Assembly (NCBI GenBank): GCA_947492925.1 | Contig: CANLOQ010000001.1 | Location: 806,001-870,000 of the forward strand | Origin: an uncultured Sulfitobacter sp. | GTDB lineage: Bacteria > Pseudomonadota > Alphaproteobacteria > Rhodobacterales > Rhodobacteraceae | Reading direction: 5' to 3' | Length of the DNA stretch: 64,000 nucleotides | Shown here: one piece after another, positions 17,978 to 26,988 of the stretch | Numbering within the stretch: position 1 is the first letter of the stretch | Layout: every line of letters starts with the position of its first letter | The notes under the pieces: model-generated | The model's database searches: none | Seen by the model: only the letters and a program-made list of their open reading frames with translations | What the model was told of the DNA's origin: nothing | Translations under genes and position numbers: made by a program

Positions 17978-19256
17978 TGCGAAACCTTTGGTGGTCCTCG
18001 TGGGGGGGGACGGCCGCCCGTCCGGCGTGCCCCGGCATATCCTGCATCTGGTCGCCGCGCTTGAATCGGAGTTTCGGATCGAGGTGATCAGTGATCAGGA
18101 TCGGGGCGGGTACAGCGCACTGGCACAAACTTCGGCACGCCACCGGGTGGTAAACGGCCTCACCAACAGGCTCTCTCTGTCGCACCATTGGCGCGGCATA
18201 CGTGGACTTTTGCGCGCCCTGAAAGAAGCCCGGGCGGATGTCATCTGGGCGCATTCCCGATTGCAGGTTCTTTTGTTGCGCATCCTGCTGACGTTGCGCA
18301 TCTGGCGTCCGAATTGTCCGGTAGTTTTCACCCATCACGGTCTGCCTTATGGTCGCGGTTATCACCCCGTTGTTCATAATATCTGCAAACGTCTGGAGCA
18401 GGCTTTGGTTGCCTGTTCGCCACCACAGAACCTTGTTTTTCTCAACCATCGCATGGCTGGCACAATGGCCCACGACACACATGCGGTGCAGCTTGCGCGC
18501 CACCGTGTACATATTCTGCCCAACTGTTCGGACATTGGGCCGATTGTCCGTAAGGACGCTTCCAACAGCCGAACCCTTGTTATGACCGGCAGAACCGGGC
18601 GGCAGAAAGACTATGATGTTGCCGCGCTCTTGCTGGAATATCTGCCAGCGCATTTCCACCTCAACCTGTGTGGACCGGGCACACAATTACCTGCCTTTCA
18701 GGCGCATCTTGCAGCTTTGGTTCCCGCTGACGTAATGGCACGCATCACCTTTTCAGGCCCCCTGCCAGACGCGCGCGTGCCCCTGTCACAAGCGGATGCA
18801 TATTTGCTGACATCGCGGTACGAGGGCACACCCATTGGCGCACTTGAAGCGTTCGAAGCGGGCTTGCCTATCATCCTGCGCAATTTCGAAGGCGCTGACG
18901 ATTTGATTGCAAAACACCCCTGTAGCCTGATGTTTGACAGCCGCGACCTCCGCGCCGAAGCGGACAGGATTGTTGCGTTGATCGACCGATATCACCGGAA
19001 CGAAGATACATTTCGCCACGCGATACAGGATGTCTGGAAAAACACGTGGTCACCCGAAATTTTTGGGCAGAATGCGCTCAGGCTGATGCGATCTGTCGTG
19101 AAACAACCTAGCGATCAGGCGGCAAGGACAGGTTATATTCGTGATGCTCAAGGGCCGCATCCAGATCATCGTAAAACACCAGATGCCCCTTTTCCAATAC
19201 CGCAGCCATCGTACACAGCCGCCGCACCATCGGCGGAGAATGGGTTACCACGATAG
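17964..19256 (+). CDS. Family 4-type glycosyltransferase with a C-terminal tail that overlaps kpsT in antisense
   Basis: The 430-residue protein uses a TTG start inside the end of the GT2 gene. The next residues (PLVVLVGGDGRPSGVPRHIL) are the expected first strand and glycine loop of a GT4 enzyme, so a later start would damage the fold. The donor domain includes SRYEGTPIGALEAFEAGLPII with the conserved E-x7-E spacing. Recognisable enzyme sequence ends near residue 380. The last 50 or so residues (19108-19256) are proline-rich, lack family similarity and are read antisense to the 3' end of the kpsT-like gene. This suggests loss of an earlier stop. The catalytic part appears intact. Confidence 0.8.
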   Translation: MAESDAKPLVVLVGGDGRPSGVPRHILHLVAALESEFRIEVISDQDRGGYSALAQTSARHRVVNGLTNRLSLSHHWRGIRGLLRALKEARADVIWAHSRLQVLLLRILLTLRIWRPNCPVVFTHHGLPYGRGYHPVVHNICKRLEQALVACSPPQNLVFLNHRMAGTMAHDTHAVQLARHRVHILPNCSDIGPIVRKDASNSRTLVMTGRTGRQKDYDVAALLLEYLPAHFHLNLCGPGTQLPAFQAHLAALVPADVMARITFSGPLPDARVPLSQADAYLLTSRYEGTPIGALEAFEAGLPIILRNFEGADDLIAKHPCSLMFDSRDLRAEADRIVALIDRYHRNEDTFRHAIQDVWKNTWSPEIFGQNALRLMRSVVKQPSDQAARTGYIRDAQGPHPDHRKTPDAPFPIPQPSYTAAAPSAENGLPR

Positions 19257-19776
19257 CACCCGCTGTCTCATTGCGTTTGTCAAAGACCTGTACGCTTTTG
19301 TGCCGAAACGCACCGTCCCCCACGCTCGTCACCTCGTCCACCAGATAGGTATCAAACGGGATACCCATTGAAACGCCAAAAGACAGACGCGATTTCATGC
19401 CGGCGGAATAGGTTCTAAGCGGCATTCGGAAATGTCCGCCCAGCTCAGCAAAATCCTCAACAAAATCAACAAGCGCATCGCTGTCCACACCATAAAGGCG
19501 CGCGACAAAGCGGGTGTTCTGGATGCCGGTCAAATCGGGATGAAACGACCCCTGAAACCCAACAGGGAAAGAGACCGTTCCGGTGGAAAGAACGCGGCCA
19601 CGCGTGGGTCTGATCGTCCCGGCAATAAGCTTGAGCAGCGTGCTTTTGCCTGCCCCGTTGCGCCCCAGCAGAGCGATGCTTTTGCCGGTTGGAAAGGTAG
19701 CCGTCAAATCCTGTACAATCACCTGCTTCCCGCGCCGGGTCGGAAAGTGCTTTGTCAGGTTTTCAAGATGGATCAT
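19108..19776 (-). CDS. kpsT: Capsule polysaccharide ABC exporter, ATP-binding subunit (KpsT type)
   Basis: The 222-residue ATPase has Walker A LLGRNGAGKST (about residues 36-46), signature YSAGMKSRLSFGVSM, Walker B YLVDEVTSVGD and a switch histidine in VVTHSPPMVRR. Short length and the absence of a C-terminal carbohydrate-binding domain place it with KpsT/BexA/CtrD of group 2-type capsules rather than Wzt of O-antigen exporters. It energises export of a lipid-linked polysaccharide through KpsM. It lies ten bases downstream of the kpsE-like gene on the same strand, and its 3' end is overlapped by the convergent glycosyltransferase. Confidence 0.93.
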   Translation of the reverse strand: MIHLENLTKHFPTRRGKQVIVQDLTATFPTGKSIALLGRNGAGKSTLLKLIAGTIRPTRGRVLSTGTVSFPVGFQGSFHPDLTGIQNTRFVARLYGVDSDALVDFVEDFAELGGHFRMPLRTYSAGMKSRLSFGVSMGIPFDTYLVDEVTSVGDGAFRHKSVQVFDKRNETAGAIVVTHSPPMVRRLCTMAAVLEKGHLVFYDDLDAALEHHEYNLSLPPDR

Positions 19777-19786
19777 GCCTCGACCA

Positions 19787-21127
19787 TCAACTGCGGTCGC
19801 GTAGGCTGTAGTAGATCAGACAAAGGATCGCCCAGCTGAAGAATGAAAACAGAGCGATAAGCGAAATGATAAGAACACGTTCAGGATACTGCGCGCGCTC
19901 TGCCAACGTTGGTTTTACATGCGCAGCAAGGTAGCGGCTTTGTTTGCGGACCTCCGCCAACGCCGCGTCATGTGCAGCAAGCGACGCGGTATAGGCTGTT
20001 TCCGCAAACTCCCGATCAACGATCAACCCTTCATACTCTCCCACAAGGTTCGCAAAAACCTGGCCGCTATCGCCTTCTGCCCCAAGTCCCAGATTCCTGC
20101 GTTCATCGACGATACGCGCGCGGATCACTTCGATCCGCCGCTTCGCCTGTACAATGCGGGGGTCATCATCCCGGGTGGTATCCGCCAGCAGATCTGAATC
20201 GATCAATGCATCAGCCAGTTGTTGTTGCAGTGTCACCAACAGACCCATCTGGTTTTGTGTGTCGATACTTGGATCAACAATCTGGGTCCGATTGCGAAAC
20301 TGCGTCAGCGCCCGCCGCGCCGTTTTCAAACGCTCGACTGCATTCTCCAGTTCTTCGCGCGTGAAACGGATCGAATCTTCCTGCGCGATACGGGACAGGC
20401 TGTTGATCATCGCAGCACATTCATCCAGCACGGCCTGTGCAATGCGCTGCGCATCTTGCGGATCGAACGCCAACACCTCAAGATCGATAAGCCCCGTTCC
20501 ACTGTCATAAACAATTGAGATTTTGCGCGCCCAATGTTCCTGCAAATCCTCAATCGACCCACTTGGATCAAAAGCATAGAACGGATCCTGCTCAATGCTG
20601 ACCCTTGACCAGATGCCGCGCAGATCAACCAGATCATCCACCCTTGAGACAAGCTCCTGACTCGACAGAAAGGCGAACAGGATATCCGTATCAGAGGAAC
20701 TGGAACCCGAAAGCTCGGTTATCCCACCCAAAAGCTCAATCGCTGAACTTTTCTCCTCCGTGCGGACAGAAAACGCGACCTTGGACCCGTATTGATCCGC
20801 GGCCTGCGTCCAAAGATAGTATCCTGCCAATACGATCGGAGTCAGAACGCAGAGAATAAAACTCGCCAACAAGAAACGGTGTCTGCGCCGGGGGCGCGCG
20901 CGTCTGGCGGGCGGTTTGATCTTGAACTGGGGAATTTCCGGGCCCTTGGCGGCTGGCGCTTGCGGTGGCGCGGCCTTGGGCGGTGCCGGCTCCTCCAGCT
21001 CCGTTTGCGGGGCTGGCGGTTTAAGAGATGCCACAGCATCCGCCGCCGCGTGTTCGGGCGGCAGATGCTTGAGGTGACGGATTTTGCCGATAACCTTTGT
21101 GTTTTCCGTCGCTTTGTCAGGCATCAT
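19787..21127 (-). CDS. kpsE: Capsule export inner-membrane/periplasmic protein (KpsE/BexC/CtrB-like copolymerase)
   Basis: The 446-residue protein has a cytoplasmic Pro/Ala-rich head of about 80 residues with a basic patch (PPARRARPRRRHR). One transmembrane segment follows (about 84-106), then a long periplasmic domain with coiled-coil sequence (about 260-400) and a second transmembrane helix near the C-terminus (about 419-440, ending YYSLRDRS). This two-helix layout is that of polysaccharide copolymerase/KpsE proteins bridging the inner-membrane exporter to the outer-membrane channel. The long N-terminal extension is unusual compared with E. coli KpsE. It shares a transcript with kpsT and is divergent from kpsM. 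Confidence 0.87.
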   Translation of the reverse strand: MMPDKATENTKVIGKIRHLKHLPPEHAAADAVASLKPPAPQTELEEPAPPKAAPPQAPAAKGPEIPQFKIKPPARRARPRRRHRFLLASFILCVLTPIVLAGYYLWTQAADQYGSKVAFSVRTEEKSSAIELLGGITELSGSSSSDTDILFAFLSSQELVSRVDDLVDLRGIWSRVSIEQDPFYAFDPSGSIEDLQEHWARKISIVYDSGTGLIDLEVLAFDPQDAQRIAQAVLDECAAMINSLSRIAQEDSIRFTREELENAVERLKTARRALTQFRNRTQIVDPSIDTQNQMGLLVTLQQQLADALIDSDLLADTTRDDDPRIVQAKRRIEVIRARIVDERRNLGLGAEGDSGQVFANLVGEYEGLIVDREFAETAYTASLAAHDAALAEVRKQSRYLAAHVKPTLAERAQYPERVLIISLIALFSFFSWAILCLIYYSLRDRS

Positions 21128-21169
21128 CCGTTAACTTTTTAGTTGTATTTATGAAAGACTATGCTGGGT

Positions 21170-21191
21170 AAGGTTAATTTTTAGTAACCTT
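21170..21191. promoter_or_regulatory. Inverted repeat in the kpsE-kpsM divergent promoter region
   Basis: AAGGTTA (21170-21176) and its exact complement TAACCTT (21185-21191) flank an eight-base A/T-rich spacer in the short gap between the divergent kpsE and kpsM genes. The position suits an operator that could govern both halves of the exporter. Which regulator would bind is unknown. Confidence 0.4.
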
Positions 21192-21210
21192 GGTTATCAG
21201 CGAGGTTTCA

Positions 21211-22020
21211 GTGACCAGCCCCAGCGATTTGCCCGCAGATTTGCACGCGCATACCACCCCTTACGCGACACCGCGCGCCATTGGGGCGCTCATGCTGCGC
21301 GAGATCATTACGACCTATGGCAGATCTCCGGGCGGCTATGTTTGGGCCATTCTTGAACCTGCCGCTGGCATCGCCCTGTTGACGCTTGTGTTCTCAATCG
21401 GCTTCCGCACGCCACCTTTGGGCACCAGCTTTGCGCTTTTCTATGCGGCGGGCATCCTGCCCCTCATGATGTACACGGACATCTCGTCCAAACTGGCACA
21501 GACCGTACAGTTCAGCCGCGCCTTGCTCGCCTATCCAAGAATTACCTTTCTGGATGCGCTGATCGCCCGTTTCATATTAAATTTTCTGACACAAATGATG
21601 GTCCATTTCATCGTGCTGGGATTCATCCTGATTTATCTCAAACCCACCACAACACTGGATTTTGGCAAGATCGGGTTGGCTTACCTTCTGACCCTCACGC
21701 TTTCCATCGGCATCGGCACATTGAACAGTTTCCTGACCCTGGCATATCCGGTTTGGAACACCGCATGGGCCATTTTGAACCGGCCTCTTTTTCTGGTGTC
21801 TTGCGTATTTTTTATCTTTGAAAGCGTTCCGCAGCCCTACTCGAACTTTCTGTGGTTCAATCCAATCGTGCACATTGCCGGGCTCATGCGGGACGGATTC
21901 TATCCATTCTATCAGCCGACCTATGTTTCGGTCGCCTATCCGCTCGCAGTATCAGCCCTGACAACGATGGCGGGACTTTTTCTTCTGAACCGGTACCACC
22001 GCGATATTCTGGACAAGTAA
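21211..22020 (+). CDS. kpsM: Capsule polysaccharide ABC exporter, permease subunit (KpsM type)
   Basis: The 269-residue inner-membrane protein has about six hydrophobic helices and an amphipathic N-terminal segment. It carries LREIITTYGRSPGGYVWAILEP, the conserved ABC-2 permease start seen in KpsM/BexB, and near the end FNPIVHIAGLMRDGFY, also conserved. The GTG at 21211 is favoured because AGCGAGG lies five bases before it; an in-frame TTG at 21190 would add seven residues. It works with KpsT to export the capsule chain. Here it is transcribed away from kpsT and kpsE, an uncommon arrangement because these subunits are usually in one operon. Confidence 0.92.
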   Translation: MTSPSDLPADLHAHTTPYATPRAIGALMLREIITTYGRSPGGYVWAILEPAAGIALLTLVFSIGFRTPPLGTSFALFYAAGILPLMMYTDISSKLAQTVQFSRALLAYPRITFLDALIARFILNFLTQMMVHFIVLGFILIYLKPTTTLDFGKIGLAYLLTLTLSIGIGTLNSFLTLAYPVWNTAWAILNRPLFLVSCVFFIFESVPQPYSNFLWFNPIVHIAGLMRDGFYPFYQPTYVSVAYPLAVSALTTMAGLFLLNRYHRDILDK

Positions 22021-22037
22021 GACAACCTTAATCAGCA

Positions 22038-22052
22038 TTAACGCAAATTTAA
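22038..22052 (+). promoter_or_regulatory. Candidate CtrA box upstream of the 1066-residue glycosyltransferase
   Basis: TTAA (22038-22041), seven bases, TTAA (22049-22052) is an exact match to the TTAA-N7-TTAA pattern of the alphaproteobacterial cell-cycle regulator CtrA. A further TTAA at 22028-22031 precedes it by six bases. The cluster lies about 70 bases before the GTG start at 22120, within an A/T-rich intergenic stretch. It is short enough to arise by chance in AT-rich DNA. Confidence 0.45.
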
Positions 22053-22119
22053 GACAATCTATGCGGTATTTAATCTTGTTTAACCAAAGCGCCCAGCGCG
22101 GAAACAAGAGGTTTGCCAC

Positions 22120-25100
22120 GTGTCACTCGACTTTTTTTCGGAACTCCGTTGTCTTGTCATGCTGGATGGCACCGTTTTTGGGAACGTGGAAAAAGCGAAC
22201 AGCAAGCAACCTATGGAAATTCGTTTGGGTGATGCATTGTCCCCGTTCCGGACTTGCGACAAGCGCCCCGATGCCTTTCTTGATCAGCCTACCTGTTTCC
22301 GGCTGAACACCCGCAATATCGCGCAAACATCGCACTCTCTGCCTGTCGAGGATGCTCCCGGCGAGGTATATGCGTGCTGGGTGAACCATCTGCAAGACTG
22401 GGTGCTGGACGGCACGCAAACCGTACAGATCATGATCAACCGGTTCGAGGCCCCCTGCCAGATTTTTCTGGAGAACCAGATCAACATCCCTCAGGTCACC
22501 GAAGGTCTTGAATTTCGCGCCCATCTTGCCGCTCATCGTGCCGCCGCCAGCCTTTGTCTGATCTTTCGTGATCCTGTATCGCTGCAGGAAGAACGCCATT
22601 TCCTTCCGTTCGATACCTCCTTTTCCGGTGGCACGTCTGCGGATGGCTATGCCCACATCTGCCAACCTATTCCGCAGCATTTCCAACAATGCGATATCAC
22701 CTTCGAAATCGAATACCGACAACATCTGCCGGATAACAAAGGCACAGAACCGTTCCTGTTTTTGGCCGATCTGCAGGTAACGACCACCGGCACTGCGCCC
22801 TCTGATGCGTTTATCCTGCAACCGGAATGGCTTTATGGTCAGAACGGCATTACCGACGGCCACTGGATCAGCGCGCCCTTGCCAAATGTGCTGGCCCCCG
22901 GACAGGGATTATCCGTGCAAATGGGGCGCGAGGTTCTGCCAATCTTACCGATGTCCAAACCTGATTTCACGCTGCGTGAAAATTACGGACATTCGCTGGT
23001 CTGTGAATCTTCGACTGATATGGATTTGGTACTGACGATTGACGGCCAGCATGTTCAGGCGATCAGCATCGTCGCGGGAGACAATGTGATCCGCGTGCCA
23101 CCGCGTTATCTGACAGGTGACGTGCGGCATCTGTCGCTCAGAGACAGGTCCGGGTCTGTCGTGTTGTGCGAACAGCATCAGCTGATGCCCTATATCGTCA
23201 CACCCGAAGATGTCATGCGCCGCGAGTCTGCGGCCCCCTTTCCAAATGCGCTTTTGCCGCAGACGCCGCACCGCTACGCAGCACTCAAGGCGATCATGGC
23301 CGCCGCCGATCCCAACACCGATCTGGCACAGTTGACCCACGCGCTCGACACGCTCGAAGGGGGGCATGACAACGTCACCCTGAAACCGCTGAATTTCCCG
23401 CATGTCGATGCGCCCGAGGTGTCCGTGGTTATTCCTGCACACAACAAGATCGAACTGACCTATCTCACGCTCTGCTCGTTGTTGCTGGGCCATAGCAAAG
23501 CATCTTTTGAAGTCATCGTTGTGGATGATGCGTCCACGGACGAAACTGCCGACCTTGAAAAATTGGTCAGCGGAATCACCGTGGTGCGACATCCGGTGGC
23601 GCAGCGCTTTATACGGGCGTGCAATGCGGGTGCCGAACGCGCGCGCGGGAAATACATCGCGTTGCTGAACAATGATGTCGAAGTGACGGCGGGATGGCTG
23701 GACGCACTGATCGACGGATGCAACCGATTTGACAATGTGGGACTTGTCGGTGCCAAGCTTCTATATCCCAACGGCGATCTACAGGATGCCGGCGGCATCA
23801 TCTGGGGAAGCGGAAATCCCTGGAATTATGGCAACCGGCAGAACGCCAATGATCCAAGGTTTTGCTATGCCCGACAGGCGGATTATCTGTCCGGTGCTGC
23901 ACTTATGGCCCCTGCCAATGTCTGGCGCGAGGTCGACGGCCTATCCTCCTATCTTGAGCCGATGTATTTTGAGGATACCGATCTGGCATTCAAAGTGCGC
24001 GAGGCCGGGTACACAACTTGGTTCATTCCTTCTTCAGTTGTTTACCATTTCGAAGGGATGACCTCCGGGACCGACACTTCCTCGGGCTTCAAGAAATATC
24101 AGGAAGTGAATCGGCCGAAGTTCAAACGCCATTGGGCCCGGGCCTTTGCGAAAAATGGACCCGAAGGGGAAAATCCTGATCTGGAGAAAGACCGCGGCAT
24201 CATCGGGCGTGTCCTGTTCATTGACTACGCCCCGCCGCGCCCGGACAAGGATGCGGGATCATACGCTGCGCTTCAGGAAATGCGACTGGTGCAATCGCTG
24301 GGCTACAAGGTGACATTTGTATCAACCAACATGGCGCACCTGGGCAGCTATACAACCGATCTGCAGAACGCCGGGATCGAGGTGGTGCATGCACCTTTCT
24401 TTATCAATGTAAGCGCTTATCTTGACGCACACGCCACAGATTTTGACGCGTTTTACATCACACGCTATTACGTGGCGCAGAACGTATTGGACCAAATTCG
24501 CAAACAGGCCCCGGATGCACGGGTCTTGTTCAACAATGCGGATTTGCATTTCCTGCGTGAACTGCGCGCCGCGCAAAGCGAGGGCGATCAGGATAAACTG
24601 GACCGCGCCCGAAGAACCCGCACAGAAGAGATTGACGTGATCCGCGATGTGGACGTGGTGCTGTCATATAATGACGTCGAACACTCCGTCATTCAGGCCT
24701 ACACCGACGGCCAGTCCACGGTCATGAAATGCCCTTGGGTTGTCGATGTTCCCGATGCGATCCCGGCGGCAAAAACGCGGAACGGACTGTCCTTTCTGGG
24801 AAGTTTTCGCCACCACCCAAACGCCGAAGGTGTGCATTGGTTCACACGCGAGATTATGCCACGATTGGCCGCCCAAAACGCCGACATGACGTTAACAATC
24901 TATGGGTCTGGCATGGGCGATGACATCCGGGCCCTTTCGTCCAGTACGATCATCCCGCACGGTTTTGTCCAAAACGCAGCAGATGCCTATGACAGGCACC
25001 GTATCTTTGTGGCTCCATTGCTGTCGGGTGCGGGGATCAAAGGCAAAGTGCTCAGCGCTCTGGCCCACGGCATACCTTGTATTGTCAGCCCGGTCGCTGC

Positions 25101-25320
25101 CGAAGGAATTGGCTTGCGCTCCGGGCATGACTGCTTTGTCGCTGAACGACCAGAAGAGTGGATAGAGGCCATCGCGTGGCTCAGCGATGATGACGAAAAG
25201 TGGGAGAGCATCTCGCAAAACGCGCGGGCCTACATGCACAATAGCTTTTCTTTTCACCGGGGTCGGACGTTGATGCGCGCCGCGTTTGAGGCCGCCGAAC
25301 TCTATGGCGCACGGCCATGA
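22120..25320 (+). CDS. Large fused glycosyltransferase: unknown N-domain, GT2 domain, GT4-like domain
   Basis: The 1066-residue protein has three parts. Residues 1-425 are beta-rich with no family I recognise. Residues about 430-680 form a GT2 (GT-A) enzyme with SVVIPAHNK, VVDDASTDET, the metal site LLNNDVEV and the acceptor-loop FEDTDLAFK. Residues about 695-1060 form a GT-B enzyme of GT4 type, with FIDYAPPRPDKDAGS, SFLGSFRHHPNAEG and APLLSGAGIKGKVLSALAHG. Two-enzyme fusions of this kind usually add alternating sugars of a repeating unit, so this could be the capsule polymerase or a key elongation enzyme. The GTG start follows an AAGAGG ribosome site. It overlaps the next sulfotransferase gene by four bases. 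Confidence 0.85.
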   Translation: MSLDFFSELRCLVMLDGTVFGNVEKANSKQPMEIRLGDALSPFRTCDKRPDAFLDQPTCFRLNTRNIAQTSHSLPVEDAPGEVYACWVNHLQDWVLDGTQTVQIMINRFEAPCQIFLENQINIPQVTEGLEFRAHLAAHRAAASLCLIFRDPVSLQEERHFLPFDTSFSGGTSADGYAHICQPIPQHFQQCDITFEIEYRQHLPDNKGTEPFLFLADLQVTTTGTAPSDAFILQPEWLYGQNGITDGHWISAPLPNVLAPGQGLSVQMGREVLPILPMSKPDFTLRENYGHSLVCESSTDMDLVLTIDGQHVQAISIVAGDNVIRVPPRYLTGDVRHLSLRDRSGSVVLCEQHQLMPYIVTPEDVMRRESAAPFPNALLPQTPHRYAALKAIMAAADPNTDLAQLTHALDTLEGGHDNVTLKPLNFPHVDAPEVSVVIPAHNKIELTYLTLCSLLLGHSKASFEVIVVDDASTDETADLEKLVSGITVVRHPVAQRFIRACNAGAERARGKYIALLNNDVEVTAGWLDALIDGCNRFDNVGLVGAKLLYPNGDLQDAGGIIWGSGNPWNYGNRQNANDPRFCYARQADYLSGAALMAPANVWREVDGLSSYLEPMYFEDTDLAFKVREAGYTTWFIPSSVVYHFEGMTSGTDTSSGFKKYQEVNRPKFKRHWARAFAKNGPEGENPDLEKDRGIIGRVLFIDYAPPRPDKDAGSYAALQEMRLVQSLGYKVTFVSTNMAHLGSYTTDLQNAGIEVVHAPFFINVSAYLDAHATDFDAFYITRYYVAQNVLDQIRKQAPDARVLFNNADLHFLRELRAAQSEGDQDKLDRARRTRTEEIDVIRDVDVVLSYNDVEHSVIQAYTDGQSTVMKCPWVVDVPDAIPAAKTRNGLSFLGSFRHHPNAEGVHWFTREIMPRLAAQNADMTLTIYGSGMGDDIRALSSSTIIPHGFVQNAADAYDRHRIFVAPLLSGAGIKGKVLSALAHGIPCIVSPVAAEGIGLRSGHDCFVAERPEEWIEAIAWLSDDDEKWESISQNARAYMHNSFSFHRGRTLMRAAFEAAELYGARP

Positions 25321-26099
25321 ACATCGCCTGGCCCCAAGGCACGCTTCGACCCTTGATCCTGCACAATCACCTATTCAAGAATGCCGGCACGTCGGTTGAT
25401 TACATCCTGCGTCAGAATTTCGGAAATCGCTGGGTAACCCGTGAATTTCAAGGGGTCGGTTCCGCAAGCACCGATGCCGTTGCGCAGTGGATCACGGATC
25501 ACCCGACCGCCGTGGCATTTTCCACGCATACCATGCTTGGCCCACTACCGGAGATCGACGGAATTCACGTCATGCCCATTGTCATGCTGCGCGATCCTGT
25601 GGACCGTATCGCATCCGCCTACCGGTTTGAGAGAGTGCAGAACGCAGAGACCCGCGGCACGGTCCTTGCGCGCCAGAATGGTTTTGCGGGATATGTTCAC
25701 GCCCGCCTTCGAACGCAGGGCGACCATCAGTGCCGAAACTTTCAGACCTCTCGGCTTGCGATGCTGACACCGGGAAAAGACGGCTCAGAGCTCGACCGTG
25801 CCAAAGCGGCGCTTGATCAGATTGCCGATGTTGGCGTTTTGGGCCTCGTCGCGGACTTCCCGGATGCGATGCTAAGACTGCAGCAGGTAATACAACCCTA
25901 CTTCCAACGGTTTCACTGGCAACCGGTGACCGCCAACGCCTCTGCCCAAAAGACAGCGCACGCAGTTTCGCCAGACATGCGCGAGATGCTGAAATATGAG
26001 AATGCGGATGACTATGCTTTGCTGACCTACGCCAATCGCCTTTTGCAACACAGGGCAACAACCAAAGCGCCACAGCCGGAAACCACCGCGATACAGTGA
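25317..26099 (+). CDS. Sulfotransferase-family protein, probable carbohydrate sulfotransferase
   Basis: The 260-residue protein has an N-terminal HNHLFKNAGTSVDYIL segment that corresponds to the 5'-phosphosulfate-binding loop of PAPS-dependent sulfotransferases (compare KTAGTS). It has VMLRDPVDRIASAYRF for the 3'-phosphate site and a downstream CRNFQTSRL element. The overall pattern is that of Golgi-type carbohydrate sulfotransferases (Sulfotransfer_2) rather than the cytosolic phenol type. ATGA overlap with the giant glycosyltransferase indicates joint production. The inferred role is sulfation of a sugar on the polysaccharide. No signal peptide is seen, so it acts in the cytoplasm before export. 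Confidence 0.8.
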   Translation: MNIAWPQGTLRPLILHNHLFKNAGTSVDYILRQNFGNRWVTREFQGVGSASTDAVAQWITDHPTAVAFSTHTMLGPLPEIDGIHVMPIVMLRDPVDRIASAYRFERVQNAETRGTVLARQNGFAGYVHARLRTQGDHQCRNFQTSRLAMLTPGKDGSELDRAKAALDQIADVGVLGLVADFPDAMLRLQQVIQPYFQRFHWQPVTANASAQKTAHAVSPDMREMLKYENADDYALLTYANRLLQHRATTKAPQPETTAIQ

Positions 26100-26103
26100 C
26101 GTA

Positions 26104-26988
26104 TCAGGCGGTTACTGGCATATGCCGGTTCCAACCTGCCGGGACTGTGTATCCCTCAGCTTCAACCTCATCACAGATCCGCTTCACATCCTTGGCAATG
26201 AGATCGGGAAAGAAGCCCGGCATCCGGTGTTTCACACTTTCGGTAAACCGTTGGGATAACAACGTATCAGGATAATCAAACGGTGCGATCCCCAGGAAAT
26301 CTTCTATCCCGCGCAACTTATCTCGCTGGTTCTGGTGCAGGTCTTCGTAAAACAGCACTTTGAACATCTCAGGGCGCAAGCCACCTCGTAAGTTCCGCAA
26401 GACCTGTCCGTACTCTGCATTGATCCAAATATGCGGACGCCGCACAAATTCGTTGAATTGCGCGGGTCCCCAGCTTTCCAACTTATCCAGATGCCCTGTC
26501 AGCTGAAGATGGAATTTTGTGTGGCTCCACAAACGCGCCACCGGATCGCGCATCGTGTAAATCACCCGCAACCGATCGCATTTATTGGCAATCTGCGGCC
26601 AAGCCTCCATTGGTAATTGCGCGTGCAGGTTTGAAAAATCGCAAGCGTAGGTTTGGTGGTCCCGCAACTGAAACAGGTTGCGATACCAGTAGTCATCTAC
26701 TGGGCGCTCAAGATATGCGCTCACCCAGCGCAAGTTGGCACGCACCGCATCAATGTTTGCCTTGTCTGGATCGAACCGGTGCAGATACCTGTTGCGGGCT
26801 TCGCGCAGGCGGTAGGTTTCACTTAGTTGACTTGGGTTCACATAGCGGTGATAAAAATAGTGAAGCTCTTTTTCCATTGCGAAATGAAGCTCGGGATGGC
26901 GCGCCAGAACCGCATAAAGCCAGGTCGTGCCTGCCTTCATCGCACCCACGCTCAAAAACAAATTTTGGAACAATCGGCCGCTATTCAC
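26104..26988 (-). CDS. PAPS-dependent sulfotransferase domain protein
   Basis: The 294-residue enzyme shows the classical 5'-PSB loop GAMKAGTTWLYAVL (about residues 15-28) and the 3'-PB segment YTMRDPVARLWSHTKF. This is the heparan-sulfotransferase-like (Sulfotransfer_1/3) type. It differs from the neighbouring convergent sulfotransferase, so the island encodes two distinct sulfotransferases. Its start lies inside the last eight bases of the FkbH-like gene, which places it in the CmcI-like/FkbH/sulfotransferase operon. It ends four bases from the convergent gene. The acceptor is unknown; a capsule sugar or its glyceryl-type substituent is plausible. Confidence 0.88.
   Translation of the reverse strand: MNSGRLFQNLFLSVGAMKAGTTWLYAVLARHPELHFAMEKELHYFYHRYVNPSQLSETYRLREARNRYLHRFDPDKANIDAVRANLRWVSAYLERPVDDYWYRNLFQLRDHQTYACDFSNLHAQLPMEAWPQIANKCDRLRVIYTMRDPVARLWSHTKFHLQLTGHLDKLESWGPAQFNEFVRRPHIWINAEYGQVLRNLRGGLRPEMFKVLFYEDLHQNQRDKLRGIEDFLGIAPFDYPDTLLSQRFTESVKHRMPGFFPDLIAKDVKRICDEVEAEGYTVPAGWNRHMPVTA

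Noticed and set aside
17880-18686. 268-codon minus-strand frame
   Set aside because: Antisense to the GT2/GT4 pair; no recognisable protein pattern and no ribosome site.
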